NCBI GenBank assembly: GCA_003241055.1
Contig: QFOD01000011.1
Span: 99,883-163,882, forward strand
Origin: Roseateles depolymerans
GTDB lineage: Bacteria; Pseudomonadota; Gammaproteobacteria; Burkholderiales; Burkholderiaceae_C
Reading direction: 5' to 3'
DNA: 64,000 nt
Part shown: piece after piece, positions 30,229 to 38,025 of the stretch
Layout: every line of letters begins with the position of its first letter
Numbering within the stretch: the stretch's first letter is position 1
Program-made: the position numbers and the translations under genes
The notes under the pieces: model-generated
Databases searched by the model: none
What the model was told of the DNA's origin: nothing
Seen by the model: the letters and a program-made list of their open reading frames with translations, nothing else

Positions 30229-30849
30229 ATGACTGCTTCCGTGACTGCCAACGCCTCGGGTGCACCGGTCTTCTTCGACCGCAGCGAGCACCATGCGCAG
30301 CCCAGCACCCTGCTCGGGTTCTGGATCTACCTGATGAGCGACTGCCTCATCTTCGCGGTGCTGTTCGGCACCTACGCCGTGCTGGGTCGCAACTATGCGG
30401 CTGGCCCGTCGGGTGCCGACCTCTTCGACCTGCCGCTGGTGGCGCTGAACACGGCCCTGCTGCTGTTCTCGTCCATCACCTACGGCATGGCGATGATCGC
30501 GATGCTGCACCGTCGCAAGGGCCAGGTGCTGGCCTGGCTGGCCATCACCGGCCTGCTGGGGCTGGGCTTCCTGTCCATCGAGCTGTACGAGTTCGCCCAC
30601 CTCATCCATGAGGGGGCAGGCCCGCAGCGCAGCGCCTTCCTGTCCAGCTTCTTCACGCTGGTCGGCACGCACGGTCTGCACGTGTTCTTCGGCAGCATCT
30701 GGCTGGTGGTGCTGATGGTTCAGGTCAGCAAGGCAGGCCTGACCGAGCCCAACCGTCGTCGTCTGATCTGCCTCTCGATGTTCTGGCACTTCTTGGACGT
30801 CGTCTGGATCGGCGTCTTCACCTTCGTCTACCTGATGGGAGTGCTGTGA
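30229..30849 (+). CDS. cyoC: Cytochrome bo3 ubiquinol oxidase subunit III
   Basis: 206 residues with five membrane helices, the short COX3 form of quinol oxidases. LGFWIYLMSDCLIFAVLFGTYAVL, SSITYGMAMIAMLHRRKGQVLAWL, LVGTHGLHVFFGSIWLVVLMVQV and WHFLDVVWIGVFTFVYLMGVL are the family blocks. The stop overlaps the cyoD start (TGATG). Confidence 0.95.
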   Translation: MTASVTANASGAPVFFDRSEHHAQPSTLLGFWIYLMSDCLIFAVLFGTYAVLGRNYAAGPSGADLFDLPLVALNTALLLFSSITYGMAMIAMLHRRKGQVLAWLAITGLLGLGFLSIELYEFAHLIHEGAGPQRSAFLSSFFTLVGTHGLHVFFGSIWLVVLMVQVSKAGLTEPNRRRLICLSMFWHFLDVVWIGVFTFVYLMGVL

Positions 30850-31229
30850 TGGCCGCCGATCTGCATAACGCCCACCACGATGACCACCACGGCGACGACG
30901 GCTACCACGCCACCGTCAAGGGCTATGTCGTCGGCTTCGTGCTGTCGGTCATCCTGACCGCCATCCCGTTCTGGCTGGTGATGGCCAAGGTGCTGCCCAA
31001 CGGCACCACCGGCTTCGTGATCCTGGGTTTCGCGGCCGTGCAGATGGTCGTGCACATGATCTATTTCCTGCACATGAACGCCAAGGTCGAGGGCGGCTGG
31101 TCCATGCTGGCGCTGCTGTTCACGATCGCCCTGGTCGTCATCATGCTGGCGGGGTCGATCTGGGTCATGTACCACATGAACACCAACATGATGCCCACGC
31201 CCGATCCCGCGGCGATGCGCAATATGTAA
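30849..31229 (+). CDS. cyoD: Cytochrome bo3 ubiquinol oxidase subunit IV
   Basis: 126 residues. A His/Asp-rich cytosolic N-terminus (HNAHHDDHHGDDGYH) comes before three membrane helices; VKGYVVGFVLSVILTAIPFWLVM and QMVVHMIYFLHMN are the COX4_pro family blocks. ATG at 30849 is chosen because it overlaps the cyoC stop; GTG one codon earlier is also open. The operon continues into SURF1, and no cyoE (heme O synthase) is present here, so that gene must be elsewhere. Confidence 0.94.
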   Translation: MAADLHNAHHDDHHGDDGYHATVKGYVVGFVLSVILTAIPFWLVMAKVLPNGTTGFVILGFAAVQMVVHMIYFLHMNAKVEGGWSMLALLFTIALVVIMLAGSIWVMYHMNTNMMPTPDPAAMRNM

Positions 31230-31236
31230 TCCGCTG

Positions 31237-31959
31237 ATGAAGCAGACCGCGCGTATTGCGTGGGTGGGCGCCGCGTTGCTGGCCATGGCCGGTTTCGCGG
31301 CGCTCGGCATTTGGCAGGTCGAACGTCTGGGCTGGAAGCGTGAGCTGATGGCCCGTGTCGAACGGCAGATGCAGGCCGAGCCCCAGCCTTTGCCCACATC
31401 GTCTTCCTGGACCACGCCCGCCCGCTCGGAGGAATACCGACGCCTGCGCCTCACGGGCCATTTCGAACCCAAGGAGGTGCTGGTGCAGGCCAGCACCGAA
31501 CTCGGCGGCGGCCATTGGGTGCTTGCGCCCTTGCGTACGGCAGATGGTGGTGTCGTGCTGGTGAACCGGGGCTTCGTGCCGCCGGAGCATCAGGCACAGG
31601 CGGCGCACGAAGCCGCGCCTCAGACATCGATCGAGCTCGTGGGGCTGCTGCGTCTGAGCGAGCCGCACGGCGGCCTGCTGCGCGCCAATGTGCCTGAGCA
31701 GGGCCGCTGGTATTCGCGGGACGTGGCCGCCATCGCGGCGCATCTCGGCCTGGCCGGGCCGGTCGCGCCGTTCTTTGTGGACGAGGTGGCGGATCCGGCG
31801 AAGCCGCAGCGTTGGCCACGGCCAGGGCTGACCGTGCTGCGCTTCAACAACAACCACGCCGTGTATGCGGCCACCTGGTTCGCGCTGGCGGCCATGGTCG
31901 CCGCAGCGGCGGGCTATCTGGTGCTGGACGGCCGGCGGCGCCGGCGCGACGCGGCTTGA
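31237..31959 (+). CDS. SURF1-family oxidase assembly protein
   Basis: 240 residues with two membrane helices at the ends (about 8-26 and 208-226) around a periplasmic domain. YRRLRLTGHFEPKEVLVQAS, GGHWVLAPLRTADGGVVLVNRGFVP and RFNNNHAVYAATWFALA are SURF1 signatures. The family helps insert heme into heme-copper oxidases. It lies 7 bases after cyoD and overlaps the regB start, so it is one transcript with the oxidase. Confidence 0.92.
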   Translation: MKQTARIAWVGAALLAMAGFAALGIWQVERLGWKRELMARVERQMQAEPQPLPTSSSWTTPARSEEYRRLRLTGHFEPKEVLVQASTELGGGHWVLAPLRTADGGVVLVNRGFVPPEHQAQAAHEAAPQTSIELVGLLRLSEPHGGLLRANVPEQGRWYSRDVAAIAAHLGLAGPVAPFFVDEVADPAKPQRWPRPGLTVLRFNNNHAVYAATWFALAAMVAAAAGYLVLDGRRRRRDAA

Positions 31960-33305
31960 GCCCGGACACCACCGCCGCGCCGCTGCTGCGTGCATCTGCC
32001 GCGGCGCCCGAGAGCCGTGCCGGGCTGAAGAACCTGCGGCAGCTCATCGAGATGCGGGCGCTGGCCGTGGCCGGCCAGCTGGCCACGGTGCTGGTGGTGG
32101 ATGGCTCGCTCGGCATTCCGCTGCCGCGCGCGGAGATGCTGACACTGCTGTCCGCGCTGGCGCTGTTCAATCTGCTGTGTCTGTGGCGTTCGCGCTGGCC
32201 GAGGCCGGTGTCGCAGATCGAGTTGTGTCTAGGCCTGCTGGTCGATGTGGCCGCGCTGACCGGTCAGCTCTACTTCTCGGGTGGAAGCGACAACCCCTTC
32301 ATCTACCTGTACGTGCTTCAGGTGGCCATCGCCTCGGTGCTGTTGAGACCCGCTGCGCTGTGGGTCGTGGTGGTCAGCGCCGTGGCGGGCTTTCTGGCGC
32401 TCACTCAGTGGCATCGGCCCTTGCTGCTGGACCCGCAGTTCTCCGGCTCGCTGCCGCCCAACTACGTCGGCGGGCTGCTGCTGTGCTTCGTGCTCAACGT
32501 GGTGCTGCTCAGCGTGTTCATCGTGCGCATCAGCCGCAATCTGCGCCAGCTCGATGCCGAGCTCGCCGACCTCCGCCAGCGCGCGGCTGAGGAGGTGCAC
32601 ATCGTGCGCATGGGCCTGCTGGCCAGTGGCGCCGCGCACGAGCTGGGCACACCGCTGTCGACGATCAGCGTGATCCTGGGCGATTGGGCGCATATGGCGC
32701 CATTCGCTGCCGAGCCGGAGCTGCGGGAGGAGATCGAGGAGATGCAGCAGCAGATCCTGCGCTGCAAGGCCATCGTCAGCGGCATCCTGATGTCCGCGGG
32801 CGAGATGCGGGGCGAGGCGCCGCGGCTGACCACGCTGGAGGCCTTCATCGACGGAGTGGCCGAGCGCTGGCGCGAGCGGCGCCAGCCGGCCGAGCTGCGC
32901 GTGGAACGGCAGGGGCTGCCGCAGCTGCAGATCGTGTCTGACAGTGCGCTGCAGCAGGTCATCGGCAATCTGCTGGACAACGCGGCTGAAGCGGCGCCGG
33001 GCACCTGCCTGCGGCTGGTGGCGCGTTGCAGCGACGAGGGCGACGAACTCAGCCTCGGCGTGCTGGATGAAGGGCCGGGTTTCCCGCCCGAGATGCTCGA
33101 GCGCTTTGCCAACCCCTACCAAAGCAGCAAGGGGCAGCCGGGGCGGGGCCTGGGGCTGTTCCTTTCGGCCAATGTCGCGCGCACGCTGGGCGGGCGACTG
33201 GAGGCGCGCAATCGTGAAGAGGGTGGCGCCGCAGTCACCCTGAGCCTGCCGTTGGCTTCGCTGATGCCGCGACAATCGCGGCCCCATGCCCCTAGAGCCC
33301 TCTGA
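31956..33305 (+). CDS. regB: Redox-sensing histidine kinase RegB/PrrB/ActS type
   Basis: 449 residues if the TTG at 31956 (overlapping the SURF1 stop as TTGA) is the start; no better start precedes the conserved LKNLRQLIEMRALAVAGQ. Six membrane helices span about 35-195. The ubiquinone-binding heptapeptide GGSDNPF is at 109-115. The H-box ASGAAHELGTPLSTISV has His228, and the dimer-helix Cys270 (ILRCKAIVSGIL) corresponds to the redox-active cysteine of RegB. ATPase motifs are NLLDNAAEAAP, DEGPGFP and GRGLGLFLSANVARTLGG. These match the global aerobic/anaerobic regulator RegB of Rhodobacter and relatives. It overlaps regA by 20 bases. Confidence 0.92.
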   Translation: MSPDTTAAPLLRASAAAPESRAGLKNLRQLIEMRALAVAGQLATVLVVDGSLGIPLPRAEMLTLLSALALFNLLCLWRSRWPRPVSQIELCLGLLVDVAALTGQLYFSGGSDNPFIYLYVLQVAIASVLLRPAALWVVVVSAVAGFLALTQWHRPLLLDPQFSGSLPPNYVGGLLLCFVLNVVLLSVFIVRISRNLRQLDAELADLRQRAAEEVHIVRMGLLASGAAHELGTPLSTISVILGDWAHMAPFAAEPELREEIEEMQQQILRCKAIVSGILMSAGEMRGEAPRLTTLEAFIDGVAERWRERRQPAELRVERQGLPQLQIVSDSALQQVIGNLLDNAAEAAPGTCLRLVARCSDEGDELSLGVLDEGPGFPPEMLERFANPYQSSKGQPGRGLGLFLSANVARTLGGRLEARNREEGGAAVTLSLPLASLMPRQSRPHAPRAL

Positions 33306-33846
33306 CCGCCTGCTGCTCATCGTCGAGGACGACGATAGCTTCGCCCGCACCCTGTCCCGATCTTTCGAGCGCCGTGGCTGGCGCGTGCTGCGGGCCACCA
33401 GCCTGGACGAGCTGCGTCGCGTGCTCGACGAATTGCCGGACGACGAGGAGCTGGGCCACGCGGTCGTCGACCTGAAGCTTGCGGCCGGTGCCTCCGGCCT
33501 GGCCTGCGTGCAGCAGCTGCATGGTTGGGATCCCGAGGTGCTGATCGTCGTGCTGACCGGCTATGCCAGCATCGCCACCGCGGTGGAGGCCATCAAGCTG
33601 GGCGCCTGCCATTACCTCGCCAAGCCGGCCAACACCGACGACATCGAGGCCGCGTTCGCGCGCCGCCAGGGGGACGCCGAGGTCGAGGTCACCGAGCGTC
33701 AGACCGCCTCCATCAAGACGCTGGAGTGGGAGCGCATCCACGAGACCCTGGCCGAGACCGGGTTCAACATCAGCGAGACTGCGCGGCGCCTCGGCATGCA
33801 CCGTCGCACGCTGGCGCGCAAGCTGGAGAAGCAGCGCATCAAGTAG
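33286..33846 (+). CDS. regA: Response regulator RegA/PrrA/ActR type
   Basis: 186 residues. The receiver has EDDD (14-17), Asp62 (VVDLKL), Thr in VLTGYAS and Lys in LAKPANTDD. A C-terminal Fis-type helix-turn-helix, ISETARRLGMHRRTLARKLEKQRI, is nearly invariant in RegA orthologues. It should control respiratory and other redox genes when phosphorylated by RegB, possibly including the cyo operon it is encoded with. The receiver-to-HTH linker is acidic here (GDAEVEVTERQT) rather than the usual proline-rich form. Confidence 0.93.
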   Translation: MPLEPSDRLLLIVEDDDSFARTLSRSFERRGWRVLRATSLDELRRVLDELPDDEELGHAVVDLKLAAGASGLACVQQLHGWDPEVLIVVLTGYASIATAVEAIKLGACHYLAKPANTDDIEAAFARRQGDAEVEVTERQTASIKTLEWERIHETLAETGFNISETARRLGMHRRTLARKLEKQRIK

Positions 33847-33874
33847 CCCCAAGGCCGACCGCCACGGCAGCCAA

Positions 33875-33896
33875 GATAGTTTTGTACGAAACTATC
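33875..33896. promoter_or_regulatory. 22-base palindrome GATAGTTT-TGTACG-AAACTATC before the ClC gene
   Basis: Perfect 8-base arms around a GTAC centre (33884-33887). It ends 4 bases before the ClC ATG and fills the place where a Shine-Dalgarno should be. It has the form of a TetR/MarR-type operator, but could serve as a structured element ending the cyo-reg transcript. The A/T-rich arms stand out from the surroundings. Confidence 0.65.
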
Positions 33897-33900
33897 TGCC

Positions 33901-35268
33901 ATGAAGGCACGGTACTGGTGGTTCAGGCTGCAGCGCGAGCTGGCGGACTGGCGTCTGTGGCTGACGCGGGCGCTGGTCATCGCGTTTGCGGCGCTGGCGG
34001 GGCTGAGCATCGTCGCCTTTTCCTGGCTGGGTGACTGGGCGCTGGAGCGCTTCTTCGAGCTGCGTGGCCGTTGGGCCTGGGCGCCGCTGATCTGGACGCC
34101 GCTGTGCACGCTGGCCATCGTGGCGCTGACCCGGCGCTACTGGCCGGGGGCGGGCGGCTCCGGCATTCCGCAGGTGATGGCGGCGCTCGACCCGGCCGTG
34201 CCGGCCGAGCAGCGAGGTCTGTACGTGTCCTTGCGGTTGTCGCTGGCCAAGGTGCTGCTGACCTCCTGGGGCCTGCTGGGCGGGCTGTCACTGGGCCGGG
34301 AAGGCCCTTCGGTGCAGGTGGCGGCGGGCGTCATGCACGCGGCAAGGCGCTGGCTGCCGGAGCGCACCGCGGTCAGCGCGCACGGGCTGCTGGTGGCTGG
34401 CGGTGCGGCCGGTATCGCGGCCGCCTTCAACACGCCGCTGGGCGGCGTGATGTTCGCCATCGAGGAGCTCAGCGGGCGCCCCGAGCAGCGCAGCAGCGGG
34501 CTGCTGATCGCCGGTATCGTGCTGGCGGGCCTGGTGGGCGCGTCCATCAACGGCAATGGCACCTACTTCGGCGTGATCCGGGTGCAGGCGCTGGGTTGGT
34601 CGCTGCTGTGGCCGGGCCTGCTGCTGGCCGTGGGCTGTGGCCTGTTTGGCGGGCTGTTCTCGCGACTGATGATCAACGGCCTGCGCGGGGACGGGCGTGA
34701 CCTGTGGAGCCGCTGGCGCCGCGCGCGGCCACTGAGCTTCGCGCTGGGCTGCGGATTCGCGGTGGCGCTCATCGGTTTCGTGTCGGGCGGCGCCACCTTC
34801 GGCAGCGGTTACGGCTACACGCAGGCCCTGCTGCACGGCGGCTCGCTGGTAGATGGGCTGTACGCGCCGCTCAAGCTGCTGGCCACCTGGCTGACCGCCT
34901 GGTCGGGCGTGCCGGCCGGCATCTTTGCGCCCTCGCTGGCGATAGGCGCGGCCTGGGGGGCGGACGTGGCCGCACTGCTGGGCCAGCCGCAGGCGCCGGC
35001 GCTGATCGCGCTGGGCATGGTGGGCTTTCTGGCTGCCACCACCCAGGCGCCGCTGACGGCCTTTATCATCGTGATGGAGATGGTGGACGGCCATGCGATG
35101 GTGCTCAGCCTGATGGCCTGCGCGCTGATCGCCAGCGGCGTGTCGCGGCTGATCTCGCCACCGCTGTACCGGGCGTTGACCCAGCTGCAGCTCGCGCGGT
35201 TGCCGGCCCGCGCGAGCGCGCAGGCAGCTCAGGCGCCCAGTTCCAGCACCTCGGCCAGCAGCTCGTAG
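33901..35268 (+). CDS. ClC-family chloride channel / Cl-:H+ antiporter
   Basis: 455 residues with the ClC helix pattern. The selectivity-filter motifs are GGSGIPQV (GSGIP, 86-90), LGREGPSVQVA (GREGP, 132-136, gating Glu134) and VPAGIFAPSLAIGA (GxFxP). There is no C-terminal CBS domain. The Ser-rich tail QAPSSSTSASSS runs 40 bases into the convergent monooxygenase gene and is probably unstructured. No Shine-Dalgarno is visible; a 22-base palindrome occupies that position. Roles in the family include acid resistance and anion balance; some members carry fluoride or nitrate, which motif reading alone does not exclude. Confidence 0.9.
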   Translation: MKARYWWFRLQRELADWRLWLTRALVIAFAALAGLSIVAFSWLGDWALERFFELRGRWAWAPLIWTPLCTLAIVALTRRYWPGAGGSGIPQVMAALDPAVPAEQRGLYVSLRLSLAKVLLTSWGLLGGLSLGREGPSVQVAAGVMHAARRWLPERTAVSAHGLLVAGGAAGIAAAFNTPLGGVMFAIEELSGRPEQRSSGLLIAGIVLAGLVGASINGNGTYFGVIRVQALGWSLLWPGLLLAVGCGLFGGLFSRLMINGLRGDGRDLWSRWRRARPLSFALGCGFAVALIGFVSGGATFGSGYGYTQALLHGGSLVDGLYAPLKLLATWLTAWSGVPAGIFAPSLAIGAAWGADVAALLGQPQAPALIALGMVGFLAATTQAPLTAFIIVMEMVDGHAMVLSLMACALIASGVSRLISPPLYRALTQLQLARLPARASAQAAQAPSSSTSASSS

Positions 35269-36233
35269 GAGCGGCGCCGCGCGCCGTGGTCGTGCAGCGC
35301 GCTGGCAACGATGAACTCGTCCACTCCCGTGCGCTCGGCCGTCGCCAGCAGCTGCGCGCGCACGCTCTGCGGTGTGCCGATGACCGACTCGGCCAGCATG
35401 CGCTGCACCTGTTGTGCCTCGGTCGGGGTCCAGAGATCGTCCATGCTCGCCACCGGCGCGGGCAGCTTGCCGCGCCGGCCGCGCACCATGCCCAGGAAGC
35501 GCTGCTGCAGCGAGGTAAAGAGGCGCTGCGCCTCGGCCTCGCTGTCGGCCACGACGACATTGATGCCCATGGCCGCGTAGGCGCGCGGGTGGGCCTCGTT
35601 GGGCCGGTAGGTGGCGCGGTAGATGTGCAGCGCCTGCATCAGGAAGTCCGGCGCGAAATGCGACGCGAACGCGAAGGGCAGGCCCAGGTGCGCGGCCAGC
35701 TGGGCGCCGTAGAGGCTGGAGCCCAGCAGCCAGATCGGCACATTCGTGCCCTGGCCGGGCACGGCCTGCACCAGCGCGTGCGGCGCAGCCGGCGCGAGGA
35801 AGGCCTGCAGCTCCTGCACATCCTCGGGGAAGCTGTCGGTGCCGCGCGTGTCCAGGCTGCGGCGCAGCGCGCGCATGGTGGGCTGGTCGGTGCCGGGCGC
35901 GCGGCCCAGCCCGAGGTCGATGCGGCCGGGGAACAGCTCGGCCAGCGTGCCGAACTGCTCCGCAATCGTCAGCGGCGCGTGGTTGGGCAGCATGATGCCG
36001 CCCGCGCCCACGCGGATGCGCCGGGTCACGGCCGCGAGTTGGCCGATCAGCACGGCCGTGGCGGAACTGGCCACGCCTTCCATGTTGTGGTGCTCGGCCA
36101 CCCAGTAGCGGGTGTAGCCGAGGCCATCGGCCAGGCGGGCCAGGTCCAGGCTGTTCAGCAGCGCGTCGCGGGTGCTGGCGCCGTCGACGACGGGGGCCAG
36201 ATCAAGAATGGAGAGCAGGGGCATGGCAGACAT
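35229..36233 (-). CDS. Luciferase-like flavin monooxygenase (LLM class, YhbW-type)
   Basis: 334 residues with the bacterial luciferase-like TIM-barrel fold: PLLSILDLAPVVDGAS, LADGLGYTRYWVAEHHNMEGVASSATAVLIGQLAA, RIRVGAGGIMLPNHAPLTIAEQFGTLAELFPGRIDLGLGRAPGTD and VPIWLLGSSLYGAQLAA. These are the common MsnO8/YhbW group, FMN-dependent enzymes of mostly unknown substrate. It is not LuxA or LuxB and is far from the Lux-like genes at 61-63 kb. Its 3' end overlaps the ClC gene by 40 bases, tail to tail. Confidence 0.88.
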   Translation of the reverse strand: MSAMPLLSILDLAPVVDGASTRDALLNSLDLARLADGLGYTRYWVAEHHNMEGVASSATAVLIGQLAAVTRRIRVGAGGIMLPNHAPLTIAEQFGTLAELFPGRIDLGLGRAPGTDQPTMRALRRSLDTRGTDSFPEDVQELQAFLAPAAPHALVQAVPGQGTNVPIWLLGSSLYGAQLAAHLGLPFAFASHFAPDFLMQALHIYRATYRPNEAHPRAYAAMGINVVVADSEAEAQRLFTSLQQRFLGMVRGRRGKLPAPVASMDDLWTPTEAQQVQRMLAESVIGTPQSVRAQLLATAERTGVDEFIVASALHDHGARRRSYELLAEVLELGA

Positions 36234-36266
36234 GCGGCCATCTTGCCGCTGCCACCCCGGCCCTTG

Positions 36267-37139
36267 TCAGGCCGGGGCTTTGCGCAACTGGCGCAGCAGC
36301 CATTGACCGACGAAGCCCTCGTAGGTGGGGGCATCGAAGGCGTGCAGGTCCTGGTGCGCGGCGCCGGGCACGGGCCACAGGGTCTTGTCGCCGCCCGCCT
36401 GCGCGAACAGTCGTTCGGTTTCGGGCCAGCGGGTGTGCTCGTCGCGGGTGCCGGACGCGATCAGCAGCGGCGCGCGCACGCCGGCCACGGCGTCGATGGG
36501 GCGCAGCTGCGAGCGATCCAGCGACAGCCGCATCGGCAGCTGCGCCAGCAGCAGCGGCGACAGCAGCTGTGCGGCCGGATCGCCCAGCCGCATCGCCAGC
36601 CGGTCACGCACGGCGTCGTCGATGCTGGGGTAGACCGACTCCAGCACCAGCGCGTCCAGCTCGGGCTGGCGCTGCGCGAACAGCAGCGCCGCACCGCCCA
36701 GCGACACGCCCACCGCGCCGATGCGCTCGCCCGGGAGGCGGGTTCGCAGCCAGGCCAGCGCGGCCTCGGTGGCCCTTGCTTCGCGGCGGCCGAACGTGAT
36801 GCGGTCGCCATCGCTCTCGCCGTGCGAGGGCATGTCGATCAGCAGGCTGGCCAGCCCCTGACGCTGCAGCCAGCGGGCGCGGGCGAGCATCTGCAGCCGG
36901 TTGCTGCGCACGCCGTGCTGCAACAGCACCGCGCCTTGGCCGGTGCGGCCGGATACGAACCATCCGCTGACTGCAAGCCCGTCGGCACTGCGGAACCGCA
37001 CGACCTCGGCGCCGGCCATGTCAGGCGGCGGTGCCCCTACGGGCTGCCTTGCCGGGCGGGTCAGCCACTCGCCGGCCGCCAGGCTCAGGCCGACGACGGC
37101 CAGCGCGACGAGGGCGGCAGCAATGGCGAGACGCTTCAT
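36267..37139 (-). CDS. Membrane-anchored alpha/beta hydrolase
   Basis: 290 residues. The N-terminal hydrophobic segment (about 4-24) is a signal anchor. The alpha/beta hydrolase domain has an oxyanion-region VLLQHGVRSNR, a nucleophile elbow GVSLGG (Ser146), an Asp candidate in ASGTRDEHTRW and a His candidate in GAAHQDLHAF. It resembles esterase/peptidase-like hydrolases of the DUF/COG1073 kind; the substrate is unknown. ATG at 37139 is chosen; GTG three codons upstream is possible. Confidence 0.85.
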   Translation of the reverse strand: MKRLAIAAALVALAVVGLSLAAGEWLTRPARQPVGAPPPDMAGAEVVRFRSADGLAVSGWFVSGRTGQGAVLLQHGVRSNRLQMLARARWLQRQGLASLLIDMPSHGESDGDRITFGRREARATEAALAWLRTRLPGERIGAVGVSLGGAALLFAQRQPELDALVLESVYPSIDDAVRDRLAMRLGDPAAQLLSPLLLAQLPMRLSLDRSQLRPIDAVAGVRAPLLIASGTRDEHTRWPETERLFAQAGGDKTLWPVPGAAHQDLHAFDAPTYEGFVGQWLLRQLRKAPA

Positions 37140-37205
37140 GCGCGACACAGCCTGGTGGGCAGCTTGAAGGGGCCTGGGACTGTGACGAGGGCGTCGACGC
37201 GCATG

Positions 37206-37919
37206 TCAGCCGGCGAGGCCGGCGTAGACGTGCTGCACGTCGTCGTTGTCGTCCATGGCGGCGAGGAAGCTCTCCACCTCGTCCAGCTGTTCGGCGCTCA
37301 GGCTGGCTGCGGCGACCGGGTTCTTGGGCCGGTAGCCCAGCTTGGCGCTGAGCACCGTGAAGCCGTGGGCGGGCAGGGCTCGGCTGACGAGGTCGAGGTC
37401 CGCCGGGTCGGTGAGGAACAGCGTGATGCCGTCTTCGTCGGCCGGCACCAGGTCTTGCGCGCCGGCCTCGATGGCGGCCATGTCGGCGTCCGCGTCGGGC
37501 GTGGCGGGCTCGGCTTCGATGAGGCCCAGGTGGTCGAAGTCCCAGCTCACCGAGCCCGGCGTGCCCTGCTGGCCCTTGCGGAACAGCACGCGCATGTCGG
37601 ATGCGGCGCGGTTGGTGTTGTCGGTCAGCACCTCCACCATCACCGGCACACGGTGCGGCGCAAAGCCTTCGTAGATGACCTGCTCGAAGTGCACGGTCTC
37701 GCCGGTCAGCCCGGCGCCCTTCTTGATGGCGCGGTCCAGCGTGTCCTTGGGCATGGACACCTTGCGGGCGGCTTCCACCGCCATGCGCAGCTTGGCGTTG
37801 TCCTTGGGGTCAGCGCCACTGCGCGCCGCGATCATGATGTCCTTGGCCAGCTTGCCGAAGAGCTTGCCCTTCGCGTTGGCGGCGATGTCTTTGTGTTTGG
37901 CTTTCCACTGCGCGCCCAT
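37206..37919 (-). CDS. YebC/PmpR-family protein (probable transcriptional or translational regulator)
   Basis: 237 residues. It starts MGAQWKAKHKDIAANAKGKLFGKLAKDIMIAARSGADPKDNAKLR, the hallmark of YebC-family proteins, followed by the acidic central domain VMVEVLTDNTNRAASDMRVLFRKG. Members have been described as DNA-binding regulators and, more recently, as translation factors for proline-rich stretches; which applies here cannot be told. AGGA stands 7 bases before the start. An inverted repeat lies just upstream. Confidence 0.94.
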   Translation of the reverse strand: MGAQWKAKHKDIAANAKGKLFGKLAKDIMIAARSGADPKDNAKLRMAVEAARKVSMPKDTLDRAIKKGAGLTGETVHFEQVIYEGFAPHRVPVMVEVLTDNTNRAASDMRVLFRKGQQGTPGSVSWDFDHLGLIEAEPATPDADADMAAIEAGAQDLVPADEDGITLFLTDPADLDLVSRALPAHGFTVLSAKLGYRPKNPVAAASLSAEQLDEVESFLAAMDDNDDVQHVYAGLAG

Positions 37920-37941
37920 GGCGTGTCCTGAATGTCGAGTT

Positions 37942-37969
37942 GGCCCTGCGAGGTGCTGAGGGCAGGGCC
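37942..37969. repeat. Inverted repeat between yebC and the HtrA-like gene
   Basis: GGCCCTGC (37942-37949) and GCAGGGCC (37962-37969), 8-base perfect stem with a 12-base loop. It may end the protease transcript or fold in the yebC leader; no T-run follows on the minus strand. Confidence 0.45.
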
Positions 37970-38025
37970 GCTACTTTAAGGCGAGGGCCGGCTTGCCGAC
38001 GTGATGGCGTGCTTTGCGCGCTGCG

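Noticed and set aside
28816..30789. Antisense open frame of about 657 codons opposite cyoB and cyoC
   Set aside because: Low-complexity His/Gln/Asp-rich product; cyoB/cyoC are unambiguous on the other strand.
34704..37931. Plus-strand open frame of about 1075 codons opposite the monooxygenase, hydrolase and YebC genes
   Set aside because: Covers three recognised minus-strand genes and has a low-complexity translation; shadow frame.
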